Source: Elusimicrobiales bacterium
GTDB taxonomy: Bacteria > Elusimicrobiota > Elusimicrobia > Elusimicrobiales > UBA9959
NCBI GenBank assembly: GCA_028688015.1
Contig: JAQTZB010000003.1
Location: 248,001-312,000 of the forward strand
DNA: 64,000 bases
Direction of reading: 5' to 3'
Shown one piece after another: positions 12,538 to 22,043 of the stretch (the stretch's first letter is position 1; each line of letters opens with the position of its first letter). The notes below the pieces were generated by a model. It ran no database searches. It was not told where the DNA came from and saw only the letters and a list, made by a program, of their open reading frames with translations. The translations under genes were made by a program, and so were the position numbers.

Positions 12538-12664
12538 GGAAGTTTCTACTGAAACTTCCTCCTCGCATAGCGAGTGCCCTGCGGGCGGCATACACCTCTT
12601 CTACACTTCGCGCATAGCGCTCGGTCTTCGACCGCTGCGCGGGAAGTCCGCCTGCGCGGACTTC
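12538..12664. repeat. array of six short perfect hairpins
   Basis: ggaagtttc-tact-gaaacttcc; ctcgc-ata-gcgag; gccc-tgc-gggc; gcgc-ata-gcgc; cggtc-ttc-gaccg; gaagtccgc-ctgc-gcggacttc. Confidence 0.8.
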
Positions 12665-12666
12665 GG

Positions 12667-14763
12667 TTAAAAGCCGCTCCAGCTGGCCTTCTCGTCGGCC
12701 TCGGTCTGGCATTTCACGCCGGAGAAGACGCCGAGCGGCGCCTCCACGAACAGCGGCCGCCTGGTGAACCCGGTCACCTCTTTGAGGTCCACGCCCTCGC
12801 TGCGGAAGACGTTAAGCAGCAGCGCCGAGCAGGTCTTGGAGCCGCAGGCGCCCATGCCGGCGCGCGTGACGGCCTTCAGCTGGTTCAGGTCGCGCAGGCC
12901 GCCCCGGATGGCGCGGCGCACTTCGCCCAGGCTCACCCGCTCGCAGCGGCAGATGACGGTCTCGTCGTCGGCCGCGGCCAGCTCGGCCGGAGCCTTAACG
13001 CCGGCCTCTTCGGAGTAGAGCTTGAGCGAAGCGGCGAGGTCCACTATCTCGGGCCGGGCCTTCACTATGACTATCATGGTGTTCTCGGCCTTGAAATCCT
13101 TCACATCCAGCACCTCGGCCTCGCCGAGGTCGGCGCCCTCCCAGCCGGTCAGGCGGACCCTGTCGCCCTTCTTCACCAGGCCGCGCCCTATCTCGAAGGG
13201 TATCGCCACCGACGGGTTGGCCGGGTCCTTGCGATAATCGACTATCGTGATGGCGAGGCCGGGGCAGATGACCAGGCACTTGTAGCAGCCGATGCAGTCG
13301 CCGGTGAACTGCGGCGTGTTCATGATGCTCTCGCCGGACAGCTTGATGGATTTTTTGGGACAGACGGTGACGCAGGGGTTGCAGGGTATCTCCTGCCGGC
13401 AGTGCAGCACAGGGTAGACTTTCCTGTCGTGTTCCTTCTTCGCGGGCTCCTTGGTGACGCCGGGGCGGGACTTGAGCACCTCCAGGCGGTCATACCAGAA
13501 CGGCGGCACCGGCGCGGCCATCACGCCGAGCGATTTGAGCACCTTGTGCGCCGTGATCTTGCCGCTGAACATCGCGGCCGAGGCCTCGGCGATCTCCTCG
13601 GCGTCGCCGCAGACGAAGGCCTCCATGCCGGCCTCTTTCGCCTGGGCGTGGAACTCGTCCACGGAGGAGAGCCCCACGGCGATGAGCAGCGTGTCGGCCT
13701 CGAATTTTTTCTCGGTGCCGGGCACCGGGCGGAACTTCTCGTCAACGGCCGCGATGGTCACGGTCTCGAGGCCTTCCTTGCCTTCGGCGCGCAGGATGGT
13801 ATGGCGGGTATAGACCGGCACGCCGAGGCGCTTGAGTTTGTCCTCGTGCACCTTATAGCCGCCGCAGCGGGCCTGGGCCTCTATCAGGCCCACTACCTGG
13901 ATGCCGGCCTGCAGCGCGTGGTAGCCGGCTATCAGGCCCACGTTGCCGCCGCCTACGATGAACAGCCGCTTTGCGGGGCGCACCAGATCGCGGTTGACCA
14001 GCGTCTGGAAGGCGCCGGCGCCGTAGACGCCGGGCAGGGTATTGCCCGGGAACGCCAGCGATTTCTCGCGCGCGCCGGTGGCGCTGACTACGGCCTTCGG
14101 GCGGATCAGGTAATACTTGTCTCCGCGCAGCACGCCGACCTTCCGGTCGGAGAAGACCGCGAGGCAGACCGCGTTCTTCCAGGCCTGCACCGATGGGTAT
14201 TCCTTCAGCTGCTCCTCCAGCTTGGAGGCTATGTCGACGCCGCGGGTGCCGGCGTAGCAGTCCTCCACCGAGCCGAAGAACTTGTGCGTCTGCAGCACCA
14301 GCTTGCCGCCGAAGCGGTCCTTGTCGTCTATGATGAGGGTTTTCACGCCGAGCTTGCCCAACTCGGCCGCGGCCGCCAGGCCCGAAGGTCCGGCGCCGAT
14401 GATGAGCGCGTCGAAATCCAGCTCCTCCACGCGGCCGAACTCCTGCACGCAGGCCACGCGCGGCAGGCGGGCCTCGCCGCGCAGCGTCTCAACGCGCATG
14501 CCCTCGCGCGCCGCGGTCACGCAGGACTTCACGGTCAGGCCGTCGGCGATGACCGAGCACTGCGCGCACTGGCCGTTGGCGCAGAAGATGCCCTGCGGCG
14601 CCGAGTCCTTGTGGTGGCGGCTGAAGATCTTGACGCCGTTGGCGTAGAGCGCGCTGGAGATCATCTCGCCCTCGAGCGCCTCGCAGGATTTGCCGTCGAA
14701 AGTGAATTTTATCGTCTTCCGCTCTTCCGGCTGAAGGACGGGGTGTTCGGTGATTCTTTCCAT
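12667..14763 (-). CDS. multidomain FAD/Fe-S oxidoreductase alpha subunit (2Fe-2S, FAD-NAD, 4Fe-4S, BFD-like)
   Basis: CANGQCAQCS; ALIIGAGPSGLAAA; CNPCVTVCPKK and CIGCYKCLVICPG; CRCERVSLGEV; start trimmed to MERITEHPV. Confidence 0.85.
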   Translation of the reverse strand: MERITEHPVLQPEERKTIKFTFDGKSCEALEGEMISSALYANGVKIFSRHHKDSAPQGIFCANGQCAQCSVIADGLTVKSCVTAAREGMRVETLRGEARLPRVACVQEFGRVEELDFDALIIGAGPSGLAAAAELGKLGVKTLIIDDKDRFGGKLVLQTHKFFGSVEDCYAGTRGVDIASKLEEQLKEYPSVQAWKNAVCLAVFSDRKVGVLRGDKYYLIRPKAVVSATGAREKSLAFPGNTLPGVYGAGAFQTLVNRDLVRPAKRLFIVGGGNVGLIAGYHALQAGIQVVGLIEAQARCGGYKVHEDKLKRLGVPVYTRHTILRAEGKEGLETVTIAAVDEKFRPVPGTEKKFEADTLLIAVGLSSVDEFHAQAKEAGMEAFVCGDAEEIAEASAAMFSGKITAHKVLKSLGVMAAPVPPFWYDRLEVLKSRPGVTKEPAKKEHDRKVYPVLHCRQEIPCNPCVTVCPKKSIKLSGESIMNTPQFTGDCIGCYKCLVICPGLAITIVDYRKDPANPSVAIPFEIGRGLVKKGDRVRLTGWEGADLGEAEVLDVKDFKAENTMIVIVKARPEIVDLAASLKLYSEEAGVKAPAELAAADDETVICRCERVSLGEVRRAIRGGLRDLNQLKAVTRAGMGACGSKTCSALLLNVFRSEGVDLKEVTGFTRRPLFVEAPLGVFSGVKCQTEADEKASWSGF

Positions 14764-14817
14764 ATGACCCTCTCGTGCCTGAGACTTGCCTCCATATACT
14801 ATAATAAAAAGCGCGAT

Positions 14818-17391
14818 ATGAAAAAAACCCGCGGGGAACCTTTCCTCTTCTGGGCGCTGGCGGCGCTGGCCGCCGGGGCGGCCGCGTGGCTGGTGCTGGG
14901 GCAGCGCGCCTATTCCGTGCAGAATTTCGAGTTTTACGCCGACCGCGGCGAAGCGCTGTTCCACGCCGTGCGCAGCAAGGCGGTCAGCTACAGCATGCCT
15001 CTGCTGAGCCTGCTGGTCTCCACGGCCCGCTACCACCTGGGGCTGGAGCCCGGGCTGCTGGCCAAGGCCGCGGGCGCCCTGATAGCGCTGCCGGCCTTCG
15101 CTATCGGCGCGCGGGGCGGCGGCCGGGCCCGCGGCGCCCTGTTCGCGCTGGCCGCACTGACGGCCGGCCTGGGCGGCGGCTCCATCGAGGCCGAGCAGGT
15201 GGTTTACTCGCTTTCCGTCATGGCGTTCCTCTCCGTGGAGCTGCTGCGGCAGGCGCGGGGCGGTACGGCCCTCGCCGCGGCCTCGGGCCTGGCCGCCGGG
15301 CTGACGCTGCTGGTGCGCTCGCCGCTGTTCGCCTTCCCGCTGCTCGCCGCGGGCTTCCAGTATTTTTCGCTCAGGCCCGCCCTGAAAAAGTGGCTGCCCG
15401 CCACGGCGCTGTTCCTGGGCTGCTCGCTGCTGCTGCTGCTGCCCTGGGTGCGGCTCAACCACAGCCTCTTCGGCCGGGTGATCCCGTTCGAGGAGGAGCG
15501 CTCCACCTGCAACATCATCACCGGGGCCAGCGGCGTCATCTACACGATAGAGGGCGACGCGCGGGCCTTCGCCGGGCTGTCCCGCACCGAAAGCCCCTAC
15601 CCGTGGGCCTTCAGGAAGATCCTCTCGTCGCCGCTGAATTACGCCGCGGCCGTAGCCAAGCGGCTCTGGCAGACCTTCCTGATGCTGTGGCCGCTGTTCC
15701 TGCTGGCCGCCGCGGGATACGCGTTCTGGCGCGGCCCGGAGGCACGCTTCCTGGTGTTTTTCTGCGGCTATTTCGTCCTGCTGCACTGCCTGCTCTCGAT
15801 AGAGGAGCGCTATTTCTACCCGCTTAAATTCCCGCTGGCCCTGCTGGCCGCCGGCGGCGCGTGGGAGCTGCTGAAAAAGCGCCTGCCCGGCGCCGCGACC
15901 GCCTGGCGCGACCGCCTGACGCTGCCGCTGCTGGCGGCGCTGCTGCTGCCCGCCGCCTGGGCGCTGGCCGTGGTGTGGCGCTATCCCGGCGCCTCCAAGC
16001 CGGCGCTGATAGCGGTGGAAGAAGCCCTTAAAGAGCACCCGGCCGACCCCTGGCTGTACAAAAAGAAAGGCGAGCTCCTGCTTTCCTTCGACCTGGCCGG
16101 GGCCGGCCGCGCCGCGCTGCGCGAAGCCTGCGCGGCTGGAGCCGGCGCCGACCTGTGCTGCCTGACGGCGGCCCTGGAGAGCGCGGCCCCGCGGGCCTGC
16201 CCCGGCAGTGAAAGCCTCTACGAGCTGCTGCTGGTTAAAACCCTGCGGGAGCTGGAACTGGGAACTTATGCGGAGGCGGAAAAGACCTTCGCGCAGGCGC
16301 GCGCCCATTGGCTTGAGGAGCGCAACGGCATCAAGGCCATGCCCTACGAGTCGGACCGGGAGCACCTGGCAAGGATCCTGGAGACCAACAAAACCCTATG
16401 GGACATGGACCTGTACGCGGCGCTGCTGTATTGGGAACCGGCGGCGCGCAGCGAACTTATCGCCAAGCTGGAGCGCCTGACCCCGCTCACCCCCAAGCTG
16501 CGGGCCGTCCTGCTGGGCGGCAAGCCGCGCCTCGGGCCCGGGGAAAGGGCGGAGCTGGCGGCCCTGGAGAGGCGGCTCGGGCCGGAACTGCAGGCCTCCG
16601 AGTTCGAGTGGGCCGGCAACCTGAGGGAACTGACGCTGGAACTGCTGCGGCGCGGCGGCTCGGGAAGGGCGGACGGCGCGCTGGGGCAGCTGCTGGACCT
16701 GCGGCTGGCGCCGGAAGAAACTTTGGAGGTTTTCGGCACCGGCAGCCCCGCGGACGGCGCGGCGCTGCGGGGAGCGGCCGAAGCCTACCTGGCCGCGCCC
16801 GGAGACACCGCCCCGGCCCGCCGCCTGGCCGCCGCGGCCCCCGATAATTTCGCCTACGCCCTTATACTCCTGAAAGCCGGCTCTTTCAGCCCTCCGGCGC
16901 TGGCGGAGGCCGCGGCGCACCTGCGCGGCAGGCCTTATCCGCTTGCCGCCGCGGCGGCGCTCTGCGCGGGGCGGGGCAAAAAGACCGAAGCCCTGGCGCT
17001 GGCGGCGGAAGCGGCCAGGAACGGGGCCCTGGGCGAGGCGGGCTGGCAGCGCGTCCTGCTCGCGGCCCAGCTGGCCGGAGACTACGCGGCGGGCCTTGGT
17101 TTCGCCGGCCGCGCCCTGCGTGAGCATCCCGGCTCGCCCGAGCTACTGAACGCGCGCGGTATGCTGAAGAAACTTTCCGGGGACGCCGCCGGGGCGCGGG
17201 CCGACTTCGAGGCCGCGGCCCGCGACGGGATCAGTTTTTCGGCGCTTATGAACCTGGGGCTGGAGCTGGAAGCCGCCGGCGAAAGCTCGCGCGCGGCCCA
17301 GGCCTACGGCCGGGCCGCCGCGGCGGCCCCCGGGCCGCAAGCCGGGCAGGCGGCACAGGCGGCAGCCGCCCGCGCCGGCGCCGCCAGATAG
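14818..17391 (+). CDS. polytopic membrane glycosyltransferase-like protein with C-terminal TPR-like region
   Basis: Multiple TM segments, then Ala-rich TPR-like repeats; start MKKTRGEPFLFW. Confidence 0.7.
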   Translation: MKKTRGEPFLFWALAALAAGAAAWLVLGQRAYSVQNFEFYADRGEALFHAVRSKAVSYSMPLLSLLVSTARYHLGLEPGLLAKAAGALIALPAFAIGARGGGRARGALFALAALTAGLGGGSIEAEQVVYSLSVMAFLSVELLRQARGGTALAAASGLAAGLTLLVRSPLFAFPLLAAGFQYFSLRPALKKWLPATALFLGCSLLLLLPWVRLNHSLFGRVIPFEEERSTCNIITGASGVIYTIEGDARAFAGLSRTESPYPWAFRKILSSPLNYAAAVAKRLWQTFLMLWPLFLLAAAGYAFWRGPEARFLVFFCGYFVLLHCLLSIEERYFYPLKFPLALLAAGGAWELLKKRLPGAATAWRDRLTLPLLAALLLPAAWALAVVWRYPGASKPALIAVEEALKEHPADPWLYKKKGELLLSFDLAGAGRAALREACAAGAGADLCCLTAALESAAPRACPGSESLYELLLVKTLRELELGTYAEAEKTFAQARAHWLEERNGIKAMPYESDREHLARILETNKTLWDMDLYAALLYWEPAARSELIAKLERLTPLTPKLRAVLLGGKPRLGPGERAELAALERRLGPELQASEFEWAGNLRELTLELLRRGGSGRADGALGQLLDLRLAPEETLEVFGTGSPADGAALRGAAEAYLAAPGDTAPARRLAAAAPDNFAYALILLKAGSFSPPALAEAAAHLRGRPYPLAAAAALCAGRGKKTEALALAAEAARNGALGEAGWQRVLLAAQLAGDYAAGLGFAGRALREHPGSPELLNARGMLKKLSGDAAGARADFEAAARDGISFSALMNLGLELEAAGESSRAAQAYGRAAAAAPGPQAGQAAQAAAARAGAAR

Positions 17392-17430
17392 TTTGCTATA
17401 ATCACATTCAAGGTTTAGATGGAGGGTACG

Positions 17431-17955
17431 ATGAAAAAAATTATTTTAACCGCCGCCTGCGCTTTCCTTGCGGGCAGCCTGAACGCTGCGGACTTCAAGC
17501 TTAACGCCGCCGACGCCCTGGCCCAGGTGGCCGTGGCCGCGCCGAAGGTGGAGCTGCCGGCCGCGCCCAAGCCCGCCGTGGTCAAGGGCGGCCAGTACGT
17601 GCAGGTTTCCGGCTACGTGAACCTCAACGGCAACGGCTGGATGCCCGGCAACGACGGCGGCTTCACCAGCGTGAACCTGACCGGCTGGGCCACCTTCCGC
17701 GATTCTTCCGGCAAGGTCACCAGCAACAACACCTATATCAACACCTCGGTCTCGCTGTGGGTGCGCCCCAACCAGCACGTCTTCCAGAGCGTCTGGCCCA
17801 ACCTTTACGTCACCTTCTACCGCAACGGCAAGATAGTGGGCTCCACCAGCATGAACGGCAGCATCTCCGTCTCGGGCTGGCCGTCCTCCAGCTACTTCAG
17901 CCTCAGCGGCTCCGGCTACCTCAACGGCTCCATCTACGTCGAGGACGAGCAATAG
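17431..17955 (+). CDS. secreted hypothetical protein
   Basis: MKKIILTAACAFLAGSLNA signal peptide; beta-rich C-terminus. Confidence 0.75.
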   Translation: MKKIILTAACAFLAGSLNAADFKLNAADALAQVAVAAPKVELPAAPKPAVVKGGQYVQVSGYVNLNGNGWMPGNDGGFTSVNLTGWATFRDSSGKVTSNNTYINTSVSLWVRPNQHVFQSVWPNLYVTFYRNGKIVGSTSMNGSISVSGWPSSSYFSLSGSGYLNGSIYVEDEQ

Positions 17956-17974
17956 GCCGGCCGGCTTAAGCGCG

Positions 17975-18000
17975 AAGGGCGGCCAGGAGGCCGCCCTTTT
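17975..18000 (+). terminator. intrinsic terminator
   Basis: aagggcggcc-agga-ggccgccctttt. Confidence 0.75.
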
Positions 18001-18006
18001 CACAGC

Positions 18007-18906
18007 ATGAAAATACTCGAAGGCAAAACCCTCTCCGCAGAAATACTCGGCGCTCTGCCCGCCCGCGTCGCCGCGGTCAAGGCCCGGCTGGGCCGCCCGC
18101 CGTCGCTGGCCATAATCAACTACTTCGCGGATTCGCCCTCGGCGGTCTACGTGAAGCGCAAGATCGCGGCCTGCGAGAAGCTGGGCATCGCGGTGAAGCT
18201 GTTCTCCCCGAAGGCTGAAGAGGGCTATGAGGCCTTCAAAGAGCTGCTGGCACGCCTGGGGGCGGACCAGGACTACGACGCCATCATGATAGAGCGCCCG
18301 CTGCCCGACGGCTTCGAAACACGCGAGACCTGGGACGCCGTGCCGGCGGCCAAGGACGTGGACGGCCTCTCCACGCTGAACATGGGCCGGCTGTTCATCG
18401 CCAAAAAGTTTTCCGAGGTGGAGGAGGGGGGCTTTTTCTCGCCCTGCACCGCCCTCGCCGTCATCCGCCTGCTGAAGTACCACGGGATAAACCCCGCCGG
18501 CCTGAACGTCGCTCTGGCCGGGCGCTCTTCGGTGGTGGGCAAGCCGCTGGCGCAGATGCTGGTCACGCTCGACGCGACGGTCACCATCTGCCACACGCGC
18601 ACGAAGGACATCGCCGGGATCTTCGGCCGCGCCGACCTGGTGATCACCGCGGCCGGCAAGGCCAAGTGGCTCAAGAAGGACATGCTGCCCGCGGGCGCCA
18701 CCGTGATAGACGTGGGCACCAATTTCGACGACTACGGCAAGATGTGCGGGGACGCCGACTACGCGGCCCTGGAAGGGCACGCAGCGGCCGCGACGCCGGT
18801 GCCCGGGGGCGTCGGTCCGGTGACCCTGGCCTGCCTGCTGGAGGCCTCAGTGCGGGCCGCCGAGCTGGCCCCCAAAAAAGAGAAAGGCGGTATAATACTC
18901 ACATGA
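18007..18906 (+). CDS. folD: bifunctional methylenetetrahydrofolate dehydrogenase/cyclohydrolase
   Basis: YVKRKIAACEKLGI, GRSSVVGKPLAQML, PGGVGPVTLACLLE. Confidence 0.93.
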   Translation: MKILEGKTLSAEILGALPARVAAVKARLGRPPSLAIINYFADSPSAVYVKRKIAACEKLGIAVKLFSPKAEEGYEAFKELLARLGADQDYDAIMIERPLPDGFETRETWDAVPAAKDVDGLSTLNMGRLFIAKKFSEVEEGGFFSPCTALAVIRLLKYHGINPAGLNVALAGRSSVVGKPLAQMLVTLDATVTICHTRTKDIAGIFGRADLVITAAGKAKWLKKDMLPAGATVIDVGTNFDDYGKMCGDADYAALEGHAAAATPVPGGVGPVTLACLLEASVRAAELAPKKEKGGIILT

Positions 18907-19268
18907 AGAAAAAATTCACCCTGCTGTTAGCCCTGCTGCTGCCGGCTGCGCTGTGCCTGCCGGTCTTCGCCGAGGACGCCGCCGCGCCCGCGGGCGAAAC
19001 CGCGGCCGAAGCCGCGCCCAAACCGGCCGCGAAGAAGCCGGCGCCCAAGAAGAAAGCCAAAAAAAAGAAGAAGAAGACGGCGCCCGTCTCCGAATACAAG
19101 TTCACCTCCGTAGAGAAGACGGAAACCTACAAGTTCGACAGGAAAGCCAACCCGATAGTGAAGCAGACCAAAAAAAAGGCCGCCCCCAAGAAAGCCGCGC
19201 CCAAGCCGGCCCCCGACAGCGTCGGCGTGGGCGGCGACGCCTCCGGCGCGGCCCCGGACGTGAACTGA
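18903..19268 (+). CDS. secreted Lys/Ala/Pro-rich protein
   Basis: MKKKFTLLLALLLPAALCLPVFA signal peptide; KKPAPKKKAKKKKKK tract. Confidence 0.65.
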   Translation: MKKKFTLLLALLLPAALCLPVFAEDAAAPAGETAAEAAPKPAAKKPAPKKKAKKKKKKTAPVSEYKFTSVEKTETYKFDRKANPIVKQTKKKAAPKKAAPKPAPDSVGVGGDASGAAPDVN

Positions 19269-19361
19269 CATGGCCGGCCTGCCGGTCAGCACGCCGGAAG
19301 CCCTGCGCGGCGACCGCAAGAACCTCGTGAAAGCCGGCCACCGCTGAGCCGCGCGCAACCT

Positions 19362-20111
19362 ATGAGGGCGCGGCGCGACTGGCACGAGGATTTTTTCAAG
19401 AACTCCTTCTACAACCCCGCCTCCCCGGCGGCCGTGGCCCACGCGCCCGCCGAGGCGGCCTTCATCCTCAAACAGCTGAAACTGAAGAAGGGCTCCGCCC
19501 TGCTGGACCTGTGCTGCGGGCCGGGCCGCCATGCCGTGGAATTCGCGCGGCGCGGCCTGGCGGTCACCGGCTGCGACTACTCGGCAGAGTACCTCAAAGA
19601 AGCGGCCGGGCGGGCGAAGAAGCGCGGGGTTTCGCTGCGGCTGCTGCGCGGCGATATGCGCCGGCTTGAATTCAGCGGCGAGTTCGACGCTGCCGTCAAC
19701 CTCTTCACCAGCTTCGGCTATTTCCTGAAATTCTCGGACGACCTGAAGACGCTGAAAGGCGTCGCGAAGGCACTGAAGCCCGGCGGGCTGTTCCTGATAG
19801 AACTCATCAACGGCGACTACATCCGGGCCCATTTCGCCCCCAGGGACTGGTATGACATGGGCGACCATTACCTCCTGGAGAGCCGGACCGACGACGGGGA
19901 CGGGCTGCACAACACCTGGACGAAGATCCCGAAACGGAAAGGAAAGATCCTGGAGCGGTGTTTTTTTAACCGCCTGTACGGCAGGGCCCGCCTGGAAGCC
20001 GCACTTAAGAAGGCCGGCCTGCGGCCGCTGAAGTTCTGGGGCGGCTACCGGGGGCAGACGCTGTCCCCGGACGCCGTCCGGCTGATCTGCCTGGCAAAAA
20101 AGGCCCGATGA
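19362..20111 (+). CDS. SAM-dependent methyltransferase
   Basis: LLDLCCGPGRHAVEFARRG motif I. Confidence 0.88.
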   Translation: MRARRDWHEDFFKNSFYNPASPAAVAHAPAEAAFILKQLKLKKGSALLDLCCGPGRHAVEFARRGLAVTGCDYSAEYLKEAAGRAKKRGVSLRLLRGDMRRLEFSGEFDAAVNLFTSFGYFLKFSDDLKTLKGVAKALKPGGLFLIELINGDYIRAHFAPRDWYDMGDHYLLESRTDDGDGLHNTWTKIPKRKGKILERCFFNRLYGRARLEAALKKAGLRPLKFWGGYRGQTLSPDAVRLICLAKKAR

Positions 20112-20701
20112 AGTTCCGCCTCAAAGATCTCCTGCTGATGGCGCTGGTGTTCGCCGCGATGGCGGCGCTGCTGGTCCTCGCCTACCAATTCCGCCGCGAC
20201 GGCTGGCTTTTCTGGGCCCTGGCCGTGCTGGCGGCGCCCAGCCTGGCCGCCTTCATCTTCGGGGCGCCCTTCGTGCCTGCCACCATGGAGGCCGCCCGCG
20301 GAATGACGGAGGCAGCCGGGCTGAAGCCGGGCGAGACCGTCTACGACATAGGCTGCGGCGACGGTCGGGTAGTCTACCTGGCCGTCCGGGATTACGGCGT
20401 GAAAGGCGTAGGCATAGAACTGTCGCCGCTGGTCTACCTGCTGGCGCGCGCCCGGGGGCTGCTGTGGCGCTCCGGCGCCGAGATAAAACTGGGGGATTTC
20501 CGCTGGCACGACCTGTCCGGAGCCGACGCCGTCTTCTGCTACCTCAGCGGCGATGTCCTGGCTGCCCTGGAAACCAAGCTAAAAAAAGAGCTGAGGCCGG
20601 GCGCCCGGGTGGTCTCGCTGGTCTACAGATTTCCGTCTTGGAAAGAGAGCCGCTCGCTCACCTGCGGCGGACTGCCCGTCCGGGTCTACATAAAAGAGTA
20701 G
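20108..20701 (+). CDS. membrane-anchored SAM-dependent methyltransferase
   Basis: N-terminal TM segments; VYDIGCGDGRVVY. Confidence 0.82.
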   Translation: MKFRLKDLLLMALVFAAMAALLVLAYQFRRDGWLFWALAVLAAPSLAAFIFGAPFVPATMEAARGMTEAAGLKPGETVYDIGCGDGRVVYLAVRDYGVKGVGIELSPLVYLLARARGLLWRSGAEIKLGDFRWHDLSGADAVFCYLSGDVLAALETKLKKELRPGARVVSLVYRFPSWKESRSLTCGGLPVRVYIKE

Positions 20702-20719
20702 CGCGCCCCGCGGCGCAAA

Positions 20720-20751
20720 AAGAAAAACCCCGCGCCGCTGGGCGCGGGGTT
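20720..20751 (-). terminator. intrinsic terminator
   Basis: aaccccgcgcc/ggcgcggggtt with A-tract (T-tract on minus). Confidence 0.75.
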
Positions 20752-20768
20752 CGTCTTGCTCCGCAGGC

Positions 20769-21839
20769 TTAGCGGATCTCGAAGGTCTCCATCGTGCTGG
20801 CTTCGGCGCCGGAGGACAGCGGGCCCGAGCGGAAGAACTTGAGCGTAACCACGTACTTGCCGGGCTTCGGCGCGTCCAGCAGCTTCAGCTCGTAAGCGGC
20901 GGCCGTGTCGAAGGCCTTCGTGACGTTGAACTTCACGAAGGAGTTGAGCACCTGGTCCACGGGCATACCCTGGTTTATTTCGGGGATATTCATGCCGTCG
21001 GCGGTGATGGTGATCTTCTCGCCGCGGAAGTAGTCGGCGCGGTTATCCTTCAGCACCAGGCGCACGTCGCCGGCCGCGGTCACGCCGGCGAAGCTCACGG
21101 ACAGCTCCTTGGCGTCGGGCTGGGCGGGCTTCTTGGCGCCGGGGGTCAGCGTGAAGATGGTGGCGCGGCGGAACAGCCCGTCGTCGTTGCGCTCGGTCAC
21201 GGCGTAGTCGTAGAGCATGCCGGCGGTATTCACCGTCACGTACTTGGGGCCCTTCATGCAGACCTCCAGCCGCTCGGTCTCCCAAGCCTCCAGCTGGCGC
21301 GGGCCGATGTTCACGGTAACTTTGCGCTTGTGGTAGTTGGAAGAGGGCCGGCAGTGCTGGTAGCCGCCGTAGTAAGGCGCCTGGCACTCCTCACCGTATT
21401 CCTCGAGGAGCAGGTCCAGGGTCTGGCTGAACGGGCTCTGCGCGTTGAACTCCATCGTGCGGCAGCTGTCGCGGTAACCGCCGAAGTGGTACTGCGGAGG
21501 GGGCGGCGGGTTATGGTCCCAGCCGGGGTTGTACGGCGGGGGCGGCGGATGGCCGCCGGGATGGTTTGGCTGCGTGTGCCCGGGATTCCAGGGCTGGGGC
21601 GGAGGGGGAGGAGGCGGCTGATGGCCGCCCGGGTGGCCGGGGTGCTGCGGCGGGGGCGGGTGGCTCCCGGGATGGCCCGGCTGGGGGCGGTCGCCGGCGA
21701 GGTCGGCCACTATGCCGGCCACGTCCAGGAAAGTATCAAGGCCGCCTGACTTGGCGCCGTCGAAGTTAACCTCCGCGGCGCGGGCGGCTGCCGACATTAC
21801 CATCAGCGCCGCAAAAACGAACGCTATTTCCTTCTTCAT
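20769..21839 (-). CDS. secreted protein with His/Pro/Gly-rich low-complexity region
   Basis: MKKEIAFVFAALMVMSAAARA signal peptide; HPGGHPPPPP-type repeats. Confidence 0.75.
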   Translation of the reverse strand: MKKEIAFVFAALMVMSAAARAAEVNFDGAKSGGLDTFLDVAGIVADLAGDRPQPGHPGSHPPPPQHPGHPGGHQPPPPPPPQPWNPGHTQPNHPGGHPPPPPYNPGWDHNPPPPPQYHFGGYRDSCRTMEFNAQSPFSQTLDLLLEEYGEECQAPYYGGYQHCRPSSNYHKRKVTVNIGPRQLEAWETERLEVCMKGPKYVTVNTAGMLYDYAVTERNDDGLFRRATIFTLTPGAKKPAQPDAKELSVSFAGVTAAGDVRLVLKDNRADYFRGEKITITADGMNIPEINQGMPVDQVLNSFVKFNVTKAFDTAAAYELKLLDAPKPGKYVVTLKFFRSGPLSSGAEASTMETFEIR

Positions 21840-22043
21840 TAATTGTCTCCTTGCCGAATGCTTCCGGTTAAAAAGGCTTACCAAGGTTGCTTGAGGATAA
21901 TTTTATCCAATAGCCGCGGGAGGCAAATAGAGGCGGGAGACCCAGCAGGCCGCGGTATTATGACCCAGGCCGGGCTAGGCCCTTAGGGACGCTGAGCCCC
22001 CGGGCAGGGACGGCGCTAATTTATTTGTTCAGGGGGCGGCCGG

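Noticed and set aside
12574-14817. N-terminal 748-aa extension of the plus-strand ORF ending at 17391
   Set aside because: Antisense to the Fe-S oxidoreductase; the real start is MKKTRGEP at 14818
14764-16365. N-terminal extension of the minus-strand Fe-S oxidoreductase ORF
   Set aside because: Gln/Arg/Gly-rich antisense sequence; the real start is MERITEHPV at 14763
21900-22043. Possible GEMM-like riboswitch (ggcaaa ... gggacgctgagcc)
   Set aside because: Fragments are too far apart, point to no downstream plus-strand gene, and lack the full consensus
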